NCBI RefSeq assembly: GCF_009905615.1
Contig: NZ_JAAAKW010000005.1
Span: 124,001-188,000, forward strand
Reading direction: 5' to 3'
Source: Pseudomonas sp. SLFW
GTDB taxonomy: Bacteria; Pseudomonadota; Gammaproteobacteria; Pseudomonadales; Pseudomonadaceae
DNA length: 64,000 nt
In this document: positions 53,751 through 63,052 of the stretch, piece by piece
Layout of the letters: each line of letters opens with the position of its first letter
Numbering within the stretch: position 1 is the stretch's first letter
The notes under the pieces: model-generated
What the model saw: the letters and a program-made list of their open reading frames with translations, nothing else
Told to the model about the DNA's origin: nothing
The model's database searches: none
Program-made: the position numbers and the translations under genes

Positions 53751-53821
53751 CGCGCAGTGGTGATTGGGTCATGGAAGACCCTTATGAACAGCGCGGTCTG
53801 CCTCCGAACCGGGCAGCGGTC

Positions 53822-53896
53822 AAAAAGTCCGAACTCCTTTCGCCCACGCAAAGTCCACCCTAGACGCGCACGTTGCGTCTGGACTTTTTAAAGGAG
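53822..53896 (+). promoter_or_regulatory. Complex 5' leader with competing stems over the SDR ribosome binding site
   Basis: AAAGTCC (53850-53856) pairs with GGACTTT (53881-53887) around an inner AGACGC/GCGTCT stem (53862-53867, 53875-53880). AAAAAGTCC (53822-53830) can pair with the same GGACTTTTT, and CTCCTTT (53834-53840) is an exact complement of AAAGGAG (53890-53896), the ribosome binding site. The stem plus TTTTT may also terminate the preceding gene. Confidence 0.45.
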
Positions 53897-53902
53897 AGCA
53901 CC

Positions 53903-54760
53903 ATGACCGATTACCCGAAACCACCGTTCAAGCCTCAACAGCAGCCGGTGCCCGGTGATCAGAGCCGAATGGACCCGTACCCGGATTGCGGCGAAAACAG
54001 CTACAAAGGTTCGGGCCGCCTGGCCAACAAGATCGCGCTGATTACCGGCGCCGACAGCGGCATTGGCCGCGCCGTCGCCATCGCGTTTGCCCGTGAAGGC
54101 GCCGACGTGGCGCTGTCGTACCTCGACGAGCATGAGGATGCGAAAGAGACCGCGCGTTGGGTGGAAGAAGCGGGGCGGCAGTGCCTGCTGCTGCCGGGGG
54201 ACCTGGCGAAAAAAGAGCAGTGCTCGGCCATTGTCGATGCCACCGTGAAAGCGTTTGGCCGCATCGACGTGTTGGTCAACAACGCTGCCTTCCAGATGAC
54301 CCATGACAGCCTCGAAGACATTACCGATGAGGAGTGGGTGAAGACCTTTGACATCAACATCACTGCCATTTTTCGCATCTGCAAGGCGGCGCTGCCGTCC
54401 ATGGCCCGTGGCAGTTCGATCATCAACACCAGCTCGGTGAATTCGGATTCGCCCAAGCCAACATTGTTGCCGTACGCCACCACCAAAGGCGCCATCGCCA
54501 ACTTCAGCGCCGGTCTGGCACAGATGCTGGGGCCGAAAGGTATCCGCGTGAACAGCGTCGCGCCAGGACCGATCTGGACGCCGCTGATCGTTGCGACCAT
54601 GACCGATGACGATGTCAAAAGCTTCGGTGAAGAAACGCCTCTTGGCAGACCCGGTCAGCCTGTCGAAGTGGCGCCGATTTACGTCCTGCTGGCGTCCGAC
54701 GAGGCCAGTTACATTTCCGGCACCCGTTATGGCGTGACGGGGGGCAAGCCGATTCTCTGA
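53903..54760 (+). CDS. General-stress-type SDR oxidoreductase
   Basis: A 285-residue SDR of the GSP39/YdaD/YhxC type, distinguished by its extra N-terminal tail (MTDYPKPPFKPQQQPVPGDQ then SRMDPYPDCGENSYKGSGRL). Core: ALITGADSGIGRAVAIAFAR, NNAAFQMTHDSLED, S in NTSSVNSDSP, YATTKGAIAN, ending TRYGVTGGKPIL. AAAGGAG precedes the ATG. Members are stress-induced; substrate unknown. It has an unusual structured leader. Confidence 0.9.
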   Translation: MTDYPKPPFKPQQQPVPGDQSRMDPYPDCGENSYKGSGRLANKIALITGADSGIGRAVAIAFAREGADVALSYLDEHEDAKETARWVEEAGRQCLLLPGDLAKKEQCSAIVDATVKAFGRIDVLVNNAAFQMTHDSLEDITDEEWVKTFDINITAIFRICKAALPSMARGSSIINTSSVNSDSPKPTLLPYATTKGAIANFSAGLAQMLGPKGIRVNSVAPGPIWTPLIVATMTDDDVKSFGEETPLGRPGQPVEVAPIYVLLASDEASYISGTRYGVTGGKPIL

Positions 54761-54959
54761 CCTGACCCTCAGGCCATAACCTTCAACACCCGGTTCGCCT
54801 GCTTCTCATGCCGGTTTTGGTTTGTCTCACTGACGGCCGAAATCGGAGTGGTCAGGGGCGGGAGCGGGTGTTCGTCTGCCTTCCGAAAAATACTGGGAAT
54901 TTCCTGCGAACCGGCACTGTCCACCGACCACACAATAAAGGTCACCAAGGAACACGGAC

Positions 54960-55223
54960 ATGGCCATCTCCACGCTCGAACTTCGCCACATCATTGAATC
55001 TGCCTTTCTGCCCATGCGCTCCACCTGTTCGGCCTCGGCCAACGGTGAGCTGACCATCGAAATCATCGACCCGGCCACGGGGTTGAATGTCGTGTTCGGC
55101 GGTATTCCCATGGCGTCCCTCGGCACCAGTCGAGCGATTTCCGATCTGATTGCCCAGCTTCGTGCACAGGTCTGTCGTCCAGCCCGACACGCCAGTGCCT
55201 ATCGGCCCCGCGCGATGGGGTGA
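54960..55223 (+). CDS. DUF1652 family protein
   Basis: An 87-residue Pseudomonas-specific protein (LELRHIIESAFLPMRSTCSA then SANGELTIEIIDPATG). AAGGAA upstream of ATG 54960. Function unknown. Confidence 0.85.
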   Translation: MAISTLELRHIIESAFLPMRSTCSASANGELTIEIIDPATGLNVVFGGIPMASLGTSRAISDLIAQLRAQVCRPARHASAYRPRAMG

Positions 55224-55320
55224 ACGCTGCTGAGGCGCGACTTGACGGCAGAGAGTGCTGGGCGCGGTCATCCGGAAGGATAAGTGCAGCCTGACGCCGA
55301 TGTGTCGCCTGCCGGGTCCT

Positions 55321-55414
55321 TTCGCGAATGAATTCGCTCCCACAGAAATATGGCGTCGCCGTTGATCGTGCAGCCTGATCCAGATTCCACTGTGGGAGCG
55401 AATTCATTCGCGAA
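55321..55414. repeat. REPIN: inverted pair of REP elements
   Basis: TGTGGGAGCGAATTC ending ATTCGCGAA (55391-55414) and its exact reverse complement (55321-55344), separated by 46 bp. This is a perfect 24-base inverted repeat, between DUF1652 and a LysR gene. The same sequence recurs at 60667-60690. Confidence 0.92.
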
Positions 55415-55508
55415 GGTCTTCAACACGCAGCCTATGTTACATTTGCCCCTGTTTTCACCAGGCGCAACCTTGAGCCTCTCCCCACGACCAGCCCCTTTCA
55501 GGACATCC

Positions 55509-56408
55509 ATGACCGACCAGTTCGCGGCGTTGCGCGTGTTCGTTCGCCTTGCGCAGACCGGCAGTTTTTCCAGAACGGCACGGGAGCTGAAACTGTCGCA
55601 ACCCACCACCTCGCGCATGATTTCTGATCTGGAAGCGCATCTGGGCGTGACCCTGTTCAATCGCACCACCCGCGCCGTGGCGCTGACCCAGGCCGGGGCG
55701 GACTACCTCGCGGACATCCAGCCGATTCTCGATGCCTTGACCGAAGCCGATTACCGCATTCGCGGCAGTGGCGAGTTGCGCGGAGAGTTGCGGGTGAGCA
55801 TGGCGTCCATTATTGCGTCACGCATCATCCTGCCGCGCTTGAAGGGTTTCATGGCCGAACACCCGCATCTCACTGTTCTGCTTTCGACCGAGGACCGACG
55901 TCAGGACCTTATCCTGGAAGGCATCGACGTGGCGCTGCGCTTCGGCACGCTGGCCGATTCCAGTGCGTTGGCGCGCAAGGTGGGCAGTTGGCCGCTGATC
56001 ATGGCGGGCGCCCCGGATTACCTCCGCCAACAGGGCACGCCCTCATCGCCGTCCGATCTGACTGCGCACCGCTTCGTCGTGTCGGGACCGGTGGCCGCCC
56101 GAACGCTGTTGATCGAACAGAACGGGCTGGAAATACCCGTCGAGACTCACGGCAACCTGACCGTCACGGGAACGGATGCGGGGGTCGTCGCGGGGAAGGA
56201 AGGCCTTGGGCTGGTGGTCGCGACCGTTCCCGCGCTTATCGCCGACATTGAAACCGGCAGTCTGGTGCGGGTCATGGCCGACTGGAACCTGGGTGCGGTG
56301 GACGCCTACGCACTTTATCCGGGAGGGCAGACGCCGAAACCCGCCGCCCGGGCATTCGTGGAGTTCATGATCGACGCGCTGAGCGATGTCGATCTCTGCC
56401 CCGAGTGA
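55509..56408 (+). CDS. LysR-family transcriptional regulator
   Basis: A 299-residue LTTR: VFVRLAQTGSFSRTARELKL and SQPTTSRMISDLEAHLGVTL, effector motif GIDVALRFGTLADSSALARK. ATG 55509 is the natural start; 53 open codons upstream include the REP repeat and are not coding. No divergent partner; the EthD-like gene follows on the same strand. Confidence 0.9.
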   Translation: MTDQFAALRVFVRLAQTGSFSRTARELKLSQPTTSRMISDLEAHLGVTLFNRTTRAVALTQAGADYLADIQPILDALTEADYRIRGSGELRGELRVSMASIIASRIILPRLKGFMAEHPHLTVLLSTEDRRQDLILEGIDVALRFGTLADSSALARKVGSWPLIMAGAPDYLRQQGTPSSPSDLTAHRFVVSGPVAARTLLIEQNGLEIPVETHGNLTVTGTDAGVVAGKEGLGLVVATVPALIADIETGSLVRVMADWNLGAVDAYALYPGGQTPKPAARAFVEFMIDALSDVDLCPE

Positions 56409-56603
56409 GTCAAGCTAGAACGCGACCCGCGCAGACCCTAACCGCTGCGGTGTTCGTGTAACACCTAAATATCTGAATAAGTCTTATACCTCGCCCGCCG
56501 TCGGAACTGGCGGACGCCGATGTTATCGTTCGGCTTCACCTGTATCGCCCGACAGGCAGACTTTTCGTCAACTTCGGGCTGTCCTGTATTTGGAGTCGTT
56601 GTC

Positions 56604-56951
56604 ATGATCAAGATGAGTTTATTCCTCACCCGCCGTTCGGATCTCACGTTCGAACAATTCAGCGAATACTGGGCAAATGTGCACTGGCCCATCGTACAAA
56701 CAGTGCCAGAAGTGTTGGAGCACACCATTCGTTATGTGCAGCAGCACAACGTCGGCGGCCTCCCGGAAGGCGTGCCTGCGGCCCCGTTCGACGGTTATGC
56801 GGAAGCCTGGTTCGCCAACAAAGAAGCCATTTATAAAGTGATCGGTTCTCCGAAGTGGGACGAAATCGTTGCGGTCGATGACGAGAACTTTCTCGACCGT
56901 TCAAAGACACTCGTATTGTTCACTGAAGAGAAAGTCGATTACGTCGCTTGA
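56604..56951 (+). CDS. EthD-domain protein
   Basis: A 115-residue ferredoxin-like-fold protein (MIKMSLFLTRRSDLTFEQFS, EYWANVHWPIVQTVPEVLEH, then YAEAWFANKEAIYKVIGSPK). The EthD family includes proteins required for ether degradation and small decarboxylases or monooxygenases. GGAG precedes ATG 56604. An intrinsic terminator follows 39 bp after the stop. Confidence 0.85.
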   Translation: MIKMSLFLTRRSDLTFEQFSEYWANVHWPIVQTVPEVLEHTIRYVQQHNVGGLPEGVPAAPFDGYAEAWFANKEAIYKVIGSPKWDEIVAVDDENFLDRSKTLVLFTEEKVDYVA

Positions 56952-56990
56952 AACGTATAAGCGTTGTACAACGCGGTAAACGTTGAACTA

Positions 56991-57018
56991 AGGAGTCTCT
57001 GTGAAGAGGCTCTTTTTT
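56991..57018 (+). terminator. Intrinsic terminator after the EthD-like gene
   Basis: AGGAGTCTCT and AGAGGCTCTT form a 10-bp stem (two G-T pairs) with a GTGA loop, followed by TTTTTT. Confidence 0.85.
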
Positions 57019-57163
57019 GTGGCTGCATGGTCAAGAACCGGTACGCATGAAGGGCGTTTCCAGTCCCGACAGGTTAGTCGTGACCTGAAGGCAATCTGCA
57101 TCGCGATTCGAGGGGTTTGCTGGTAGTCTGCCACCCGTGAATACGGGCTCCACAGGAGCAGCC

Positions 57164-59062
57164 ATGACCCCTCTAAACGCCATCCCTACAGCACCTTCGT
57201 CCGCCGCGTCCGCGACGTCAAAGGATGATCTGTCCGACATCGAACTGCTGCACACCATCAGCATGGCGCTGATAGGCGAGCAGGACCTTGAAGCCCTGTA
57301 CGGCAAGATCGTCGATGCAGCGGTGTCCATTACCGGTTCGCAGTTCGGCACGATGCAGAAACTTTGCCCTCCCGACCACGCGTCAGGGCATGGGGGTGAG
57401 CTTCAACTGCTGGCTTCTCGGGGCCTCCCCCCCGAAGCCATCGGATTCTGGCAATGGGTCAGCCCCACGGCCTACAGCAGTTGCACGATGGCGCTGAAAC
57501 TGGGCGAACGAGCCGTCATCCCCGACTTCGAACAATGGGCCGACATTTCAGGCACCGAAGACCTGCAAGCCTTTCGCCGCACCGGCATCCGTGCCGCGCA
57601 GACGACGCCGCTGCTGTCGCGCAGTGGCGACCTGCTGGGCATGATTTCCACCCATTGGAGCCAACCTCACCAGCCGTCCGAGCGCGACTTGAGGTTGCTG
57701 GACATTCTGTCGCGCCAGGCTGCCGACCTTCTCGAACGCACGATTGCAGAAGAGTCGTTGCGTACGCGGGAACAGGAACTGGCACGCACCTGCGCCATGC
57801 TGCTGGAAATCGAAGAGCAGCAGCGTCAAGGCGCCGCCGAGCTGCGCCGCCTGAACGAAACCCTGGAACAGCGCGTCGCCGAACGCACCGCCGATCTGAT
57901 GCAGGCCGAAGAAAAACTGCGTCAGTCGCAAAAAATGGAGGCCGTTGGGCAACTGACGGGCGGGCTGGCCCACGACTTCAACAACCTGCTGGCGGGCATT
58001 TCGGGCTCCCTCGAACTCATGGGCAAACGGATCGTTCAGGGCCGGCTGGCCGAGGTGGACAAATACATGGCCGCCGCTCAGGGTGGCGCAAAGCGGGCCG
58101 CCGCGCTTACCCATCGCCTGCTGGCCTTCTCGCGACGCCAGGCCCTCGAACCGCGCGCCACCCACGTCAACACGCTGATGCACGGGATGATCGAGCTGGT
58201 CCAGCGGACCGTCGGCCCCGGCATCACGCTGGAAACCGCCGGTGCCGCTGATTTGTGGCCGGCGTTTGTCGACGCGAGCCAGCTGGAAAACGCGTTACTC
58301 AACCTGTGCATCAACGCCCGGGATGCCATGCCCGACGGCGGATGCATCACGCTCAGGACGTCCAACGAATACGTCAATCGCGAGACCGCGCTTGCTCACG
58401 ACATGTCGGAAGGGCACTACCTGTGTCTGTGCGTCAGCGACACCGGCATCGGCATGACGCCTGAGGTGATCGCCCATGCCTTCGAACCGTTCTTCACCAC
58501 CAAACCCATGGGGCAGGGCACAGGGCTTGGGCTGTCGATGATCTACGGTTTCGCCCAACAGTCGGGCGGCCAGGTGCGGATTCAGTCCCGCGTGGGCGAG
58601 GGCACGAGCGTGTTCATCTACTTGCCGCGCCACCATGAAGAAGGGGTGCCGGAAGCGTCGCCCCGGAAAATCTCTGCCGTAGATGTCGCACGGTACGGGG
58701 AAACCGTGTTGCTGGTAGACGACGAACCCACCGTGCGCATGCTGCTGGCGGACGTGTTGGGTGAGCTCGGTTACACCGTGATCGAAGCTGCCGACAGCCT
58801 CGCCGGACTCAGGCTGCTGCGCTCGGACATGCACATCGACGTGCTGGTCACCGACATCGGCCTGCCGGGCGGCATGAATGGTTGGCAAATGGCCGACGCG
58901 GGACGGGAAGTACGACCCGCGCTCAAAACGCTGTTCGTGACCGGGTACGCCGAAAGTTTCGTGCTCGACAGCGGTCAGCTTCAGCCGGGTATGCAGTTGC
59001 TGACCAAGCCGTTCGAGATCGACACCCTCGGTGGCCGCCTGCGCGACCTGCTGTCCTCATAA
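57164..59062 (+). CDS. GAF-domain hybrid sensor histidine kinase
   Basis: A 632-residue soluble hybrid kinase. Order: GAF domain (about 20-185, MALIGEQDLEALYGKIVDAA), a coiled-coil (about 190-245, ELRRLNETLEQRVAERTADL), HisKA with H270 (GQLTGGLAHDFNNLLAGISG), ATPase domain with N-box NLCINARDAMPDGG and G boxes DTGIGM and GQGTGLGLSMIYGF, then a receiver (about 508-625; VLLVDDEP, phosphoacceptor D564 in VTDIGLPG). No membrane segment. CAGGAG precedes ATG 57164; an earlier start at 57137 is possible. No partner response regulator nearby, so signal and output are unknown. Confidence 0.92.
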   Translation: MTPLNAIPTAPSSAASATSKDDLSDIELLHTISMALIGEQDLEALYGKIVDAAVSITGSQFGTMQKLCPPDHASGHGGELQLLASRGLPPEAIGFWQWVSPTAYSSCTMALKLGERAVIPDFEQWADISGTEDLQAFRRTGIRAAQTTPLLSRSGDLLGMISTHWSQPHQPSERDLRLLDILSRQAADLLERTIAEESLRTREQELARTCAMLLEIEEQQRQGAAELRRLNETLEQRVAERTADLMQAEEKLRQSQKMEAVGQLTGGLAHDFNNLLAGISGSLELMGKRIVQGRLAEVDKYMAAAQGGAKRAAALTHRLLAFSRRQALEPRATHVNTLMHGMIELVQRTVGPGITLETAGAADLWPAFVDASQLENALLNLCINARDAMPDGGCITLRTSNEYVNRETALAHDMSEGHYLCLCVSDTGIGMTPEVIAHAFEPFFTTKPMGQGTGLGLSMIYGFAQQSGGQVRIQSRVGEGTSVFIYLPRHHEEGVPEASPRKISAVDVARYGETVLLVDDEPTVRMLLADVLGELGYTVIEAADSLAGLRLLRSDMHIDVLVTDIGLPGGMNGWQMADAGREVRPALKTLFVTGYAESFVLDSGQLQPGMQLLTKPFEIDTLGGRLRDLLSS

Positions 59063-59076
59063 CGGTTGGCGGCGGG

Positions 59077-59706
59077 TCACGCGGCTGGCACCTGCGGCGT
59101 TGTGAACCAGGCCTCGGAAGGCGTAGGAAAGCGCATCTTCTCTCGAAGCCGTGCAGCGTTGTTCGCGTTGGTCAGCATCTCGACCAGCAGAAACGCCACT
59201 TCCGACGCCGTGCCCGGTCCAGTGGATGTGATCAGCTTCCCGTCTCGCACCACCGGTTGGTCGACGAACGTGGCACCGGTCTCCACCAGTTGCTGCTTTC
59301 GGCGTCCGCCCACCTGGTGATAAACCGTGGCGTGGCGGTCGTGCAGCACACCCGCCCGGCCCAGGCACAACGAGGAGACACAGACGCTGGCGACGATCTT
59401 GTCGGCCTCGACGAAGTGGCGGATCGTCTCCAGAAATGGCTCACTCAGCGCTTCCTCGTAAAACCCGCTGGGTTCGAAACCACCCGGCAATGCCAAGGCG
59501 TCGAACGCATTCAGGTCCAGATCGGCCAACTGCCGATTGGGGCGAATCACCAGGCCAAACGTCGAGGTGATCTCCTCCCGCAGACCTGCCATCACCAGTT
59601 CGATCTTTTCGTCTCCTACCAAGTCGGCCCAACCCAAGATGTCGGTGAACGCCGCCATTTCCATGGGTTCAACGCCATTGGCGAGTAACATCAAAACCTT
59701 TTTCAC
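59077..59706 (-). CDS. DJ-1/PfpI-family protein (ThiJ-like)
   Basis: A 209-residue flavodoxin-like protein: KKVLMLLANGVEPMEMAAFT, ALALPGGFEPSGFYEEALSE, and the nucleophile-elbow cysteine in VASVCVSSLCLGRAG. Possible glyoxalase, chaperone or oxidative-stress function as in DJ-1; not resolved. I use the GTG at 59706 with GGAGAG 6 bases upstream; the upstream extension to 59733 is weaker. Convergent with the hybrid kinase gene. Confidence 0.86.
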   Translation of the reverse strand: MKKVLMLLANGVEPMEMAAFTDILGWADLVGDEKIELVMAGLREEITSTFGLVIRPNRQLADLDLNAFDALALPGGFEPSGFYEEALSEPFLETIRHFVEADKIVASVCVSSLCLGRAGVLHDRHATVYHQVGGRRKQQLVETGATFVDQPVVRDGKLITSTGPGTASEVAFLLVEMLTNANNAARLREKMRFPTPSEAWFTTPQVPAA

Positions 59707-59854
59707 ATCGTCTCTCCATTCACGTGGACGCACCTCCGGCTCGCAAGCCGTCAGTCATGAACGGAATGGTTGATGTTCGGGCGGCTGGGGACAATCCCTG
59801 GAAATCGCAATTGATCATTCCATGCAGTGAAATGATCGCGGGCACTGCGTTCGC

Positions 59855-60481
59855 TTACCGCTGCTGCAACGCCACCTTCAATCCCAACCCCACGAACAGC
59901 GTGCCGATCAGTTTTCCTTCCCAGCGACGGAGTTTCGCCAGGCCTTTGATGCAGCGCCCCAATGGGCGGATGGCAATCGCGATGAGGCTGGTGTACGCAA
60001 CGCTCAGTCCGGAGAAAATCAGCCCCAGCAGGGCGAACTGCACCAATGAAGAATCGGCTCCGGCGTGAACGAACTGGGGCAGAAAGGCAAGGAAGAAGAT
60101 CGCCGTTTTCGGGTTCAGGATTTCGGTGCCCACGGCTTGCAGAAACGCTTGCTTCGCGCTGACGGCGGGCAGGTCCGGGTGGCTTGTGGCGCCGGGTTTG
60201 GCGACGAACGCCCGGACACCGAGGTAAATCAGATAACAGGCGCCGGCCAGTTTTACCGCGTTGAACGCGGTGGCCGACGTCATCAGAATCGCCGACAACC
60301 CGAGTGCGGCGCTCAAGGTGTGAAGCAGATCTCCCGCTGCAATCCCCAACCCCGTCGCAATGCCCAGCTTTCGACCGCCTTGCAGTGTGCGGGTGATCAC
60401 CAGCAATACCGCTGGACCGGGAATCAGAAACAGACCGAGGACGACAGCGACGTAGGTCACGAGAGAGGCGGGGTCGAACAT
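59855..60481 (-). CDS. LysE/RhtB-family exporter
   Basis: A 208-residue, six-helix amino-acid exporter: VAVVLGLFLIPGPAVLLVIT, LLHTLSAALGLSAILMTSAT, GTEILNPKTAIFFLAFLPQF (family signature). ATG 60481 chosen, as the 43 upstream codons lack similarity. It lies 148 bp upstream of the DJ-1 gene on the same strand. Substrate unknown (homoserine/threonine-type by family). Confidence 0.9.
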   Translation of the reverse strand: MFDPASLVTYVAVVLGLFLIPGPAVLLVITRTLQGGRKLGIATGLGIAAGDLLHTLSAALGLSAILMTSATAFNAVKLAGACYLIYLGVRAFVAKPGATSHPDLPAVSAKQAFLQAVGTEILNPKTAIFFLAFLPQFVHAGADSSLVQFALLGLIFSGLSVAYTSLIAIAIRPLGRCIKGLAKLRRWEGKLIGTLFVGLGLKVALQQR

Positions 60482-60666
60482 GGCGGCAGGTCTCGTTGAG
60501 GGGTGGGGCGGACAGTAATCCTCAGGTTTTTTATGAAAGCAATAGGCGCGACCTTCCTGTAGCCGTCCGGCTGGGCGGCGGTGACATCTGAAGAGCGCCA
60601 CCGTCGGCAAGCCGTGCGAATACAGGGGGTGATGTCATTCGCACGATCACGCACTGCCGAGAAACC

Positions 60667-60767
60667 TGTGGGAGCGAATTCATTCGCGAAAGGTGGGTAC
60701 AGCCGATACACCTCTGTCGCCTGATCGATTTTTCGTCGGTATGCCGCCCAGAATGAACCGCTCCCAC
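60667..60767. repeat. REP element with degenerate inverted partner
   Basis: 60667-60690 is identical to the REP at 55391-55414. GAATGAACCGCTCCCAC (60751-60767) is a degenerate inverted partner. They fill the 350-bp gap between the LysE gene and the LysR gene; nothing else is seen there. Confidence 0.85.
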
Positions 60768-60830
60768 GGGGGGCATGGTGTGTCAGGTTTTTCGTAGCAC
60801 TACCACGCCGCGCAGCTACGGCGGTTGGCA

Positions 60831-61727
60831 TCACCATCCCCCGTGGTGCTCCAGCAAGAAATCCACGAATACCCGAACCCGCGCCGTCATGGTCGAGCCG
60901 CCCACGAACACGGCGTGGATCGGTTCGCGGTCGCCGGGGTTGTAGGCTTCCAGCAGGGGGATGAGCAGACCGCGTTCGATGTCCTCGGCCACGGAGAACG
61001 CGCCGATGCGCGCGATGCCTGCGCCGAGTATCGCCAGTTGTGAAAGCGCTTCACCGCTGCTGCATTCGAGGCTGCCGCTGACTTTGAGGGAAAAATGTTC
61101 GCCGTTGCGACAGAACGGCCAACCGTCTGCGGCGCGGCGAAAATTGAAGCGCAAGCAGTTGTGGCGGGTGAGGTCTTCGGGTTCGAGGGGCAGGCCGTGT
61201 TGTTCGACATAGCCGGGGGAGGCGACGATCACCTGGCCGGTTTCGCCGATGCAGCGGGCAGTCAAGGGGCTGTCGGGCAGGTCACCGAAGCGGATCGCCA
61301 CGTCGGCCTGGCCCGCGAGAATGTCGACGATTTCGTCGCCCAGGGTCAGATCGACGAGGATTTCCGGGTACTGCGCGCTGAACGCAGCGATCAGCGGCAC
61401 GATGGTAAGGCGACCGTGTGCCAGCGCTGCGCTGACCCTCAGGCGCCCTCGTGGGACACCCTGGCTTGTGATGGCTTCTTCGACTTCGGCCATGTCCGCC
61501 AGAATGCGCCGCGCACCGCGCAGGTACGTTTCGCCTTCGACGGTGAGGGCAATCGCCCGGGTCGTGCGCAATAGCAGGCGGGTTCCGATGCGTTGTTCGG
61601 TACGGGCGATGATCCGGCTGACGGCCGAGGGCGTGAGGTCCAGTGCCCGGGCAGCCGCTGATAGGCTCCCCGTCTGGGCCACCTTGGCGAACACCTCCAT
61701 CTCACCCGACTTACCGTTGAGGTCCAT
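60831..61727 (-). CDS. LysR-family transcriptional regulator
   Basis: A 298-residue LTTR: EVFAKVAQTGSLSAAARALD and LTPSAVSRIIARTEQRIGTR, with effector motifs ADVAIRFGDLPDSPLTAR and VASPGYVEQHGLP. Divergent from the MFS gene (94 bp), which it probably controls. Confidence 0.92.
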   Translation of the reverse strand: MDLNGKSGEMEVFAKVAQTGSLSAAARALDLTPSAVSRIIARTEQRIGTRLLLRTTRAIALTVEGETYLRGARRILADMAEVEEAITSQGVPRGRLRVSAALAHGRLTIVPLIAAFSAQYPEILVDLTLGDEIVDILAGQADVAIRFGDLPDSPLTARCIGETGQVIVASPGYVEQHGLPLEPEDLTRHNCLRFNFRRAADGWPFCRNGEHFSLKVSGSLECSSGEALSQLAILGAGIARIGAFSVAEDIERGLLIPLLEAYNPGDREPIHAVFVGGSTMTARVRVFVDFLLEHHGGW

Positions 61728-61821
61728 TTGTGCTCCTGGCGCAAAAGTGCTTGTACAGAATGCGGTCTACCGCCTTTAAAGCGGGGATCGTAGCATTTGC
61801 GGCATAGATAAGGAGCCTCTC

Positions 61822-62988
61822 ATGCGTATCAATCCACCCCTCATCGCGCTCTCGATCGGTGCCTTTGGCATCGGCGTGACCGAGTTTGCGCCCATGGGCA
61901 TGTTGCCCGGTATTGCCGCCGACCTCGGCGTTTCCATCCCCACTGCTGGCCTGTTGGTCAGCGCCTACGCGTTGGGCGTGCTGATCGGCGCACCCCTGAT
62001 GACCCTGACCACCGGAAAAATTCCACGGCGTGCTCTGCTGATCGGCTTGATGGCCATTTTCACGTTGGGCAACCTGATGTCGGCGCTGGCGACCAACTAC
62101 GAAAGTCTGCTCATCGCCCGGGTGGTGACCTCACTGAACCACGGCGCTTTTTTTGGCATTGGCTCGATTGTCGCTGCCAGCGTGGTGGCGCCTGAGAAAC
62201 GGGCAGGGGCCGTTGCGGCCATGTTCATGGGGCTGACCATCGCTACGATTGGCGGGGTGCCGCTGGCCAGTTGGTTCGGCGAAATGCTGGGCTGGCGAAC
62301 GGCGTTCTGGGGCATTGCCGGCCTTGGCTTCGTGGCGATGATTTCCCTCTGGTTCGCCTTGCCTAACCTGCCACTGCCGAAGAGTGACGGCGTGATGGCG
62401 GAGGTTCGGGTGTTGCTCCGGGGATCGGTGCTGTCGGCCCTGGCGCTGACGGTCATCGGCTCGGGCGCGATGTTCACGGTGTTCACCTACATCGCGCCGA
62501 TTCTGCAAAGTGAAACCCACGCCTCCACCGGGTTCATCACCGCCATGCTGGTGCTGTTCGGTGTGGGCCTGACGCTGGGCAACGTGTGGGGCGGCAAGGC
62601 GGCGGATCGCTCGGTCGACCGGACATTGATCGTCTCGCTGGTGGTGTTGATCGTAGTGTTGCTGGCGTTCTCGGTGCTCATGCGCTGGCCGCTGCCGACC
62701 GCGCTGGCGATTCTGGTCTGGGGCGCGGCGAGTTTTGCCTTGGTGCCGCCGTTGCAGATGCGGGTGATGGAAGCCGCGAAAGACGCACCGAACCTGGCCT
62801 CGGCGGTGAACATCGGCGCGTTCAACTTCGGCAACGCCATTGGCGCGGTGCTGGGCGGCGCGGTGATCAATGCCGGTCTGGGCTACCCCGCGATTTCGCT
62901 GGCGGGAGCAATGATGGCGGGGCTGGGCCTGTTGATGGTGTTGGGGTTTGCCTGGCGTGCGCGGTCCCGCTCGGTAGGGTATGCCTGA
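61822..62988 (+). CDS. MFS transporter, DHA1 type (AraJ/YdhP-like efflux)
   Basis: A 388-residue, 12-helix efflux protein: GAFGIGVTEFAPMGMLPGIA, DLGVSIPTAGLLVSAYALGV, and IARVVTSLNHGAFFGIGSIV, as in AraJ/YdhP/NepI-like drug or metabolite exporters. Translation signal AAGGAG before ATG. Divergent LysR regulator upstream. Substrate unknown. Confidence 0.9.
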   Translation: MRINPPLIALSIGAFGIGVTEFAPMGMLPGIAADLGVSIPTAGLLVSAYALGVLIGAPLMTLTTGKIPRRALLIGLMAIFTLGNLMSALATNYESLLIARVVTSLNHGAFFGIGSIVAASVVAPEKRAGAVAAMFMGLTIATIGGVPLASWFGEMLGWRTAFWGIAGLGFVAMISLWFALPNLPLPKSDGVMAEVRVLLRGSVLSALALTVIGSGAMFTVFTYIAPILQSETHASTGFITAMLVLFGVGLTLGNVWGGKAADRSVDRTLIVSLVVLIVVLLAFSVLMRWPLPTALAILVWGAASFALVPPLQMRVMEAAKDAPNLASAVNIGAFNFGNAIGAVLGGAVINAGLGYPAISLAGAMMAGLGLLMVLGFAWRARSRSVGYA

Positions 62989-63052
62989 CAAGGCGAGTGC
63001 GCCCGGATGTGCTGCCGCGCCGCAGCACATCCGAGCGACGCGGCGCCCGCTG

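Noticed and set aside
55350..55508. N-terminal extension of the LysR gene at 55509
   Set aside because: It would translate the REP repeat; LTTRs start at the helix-turn-helix.
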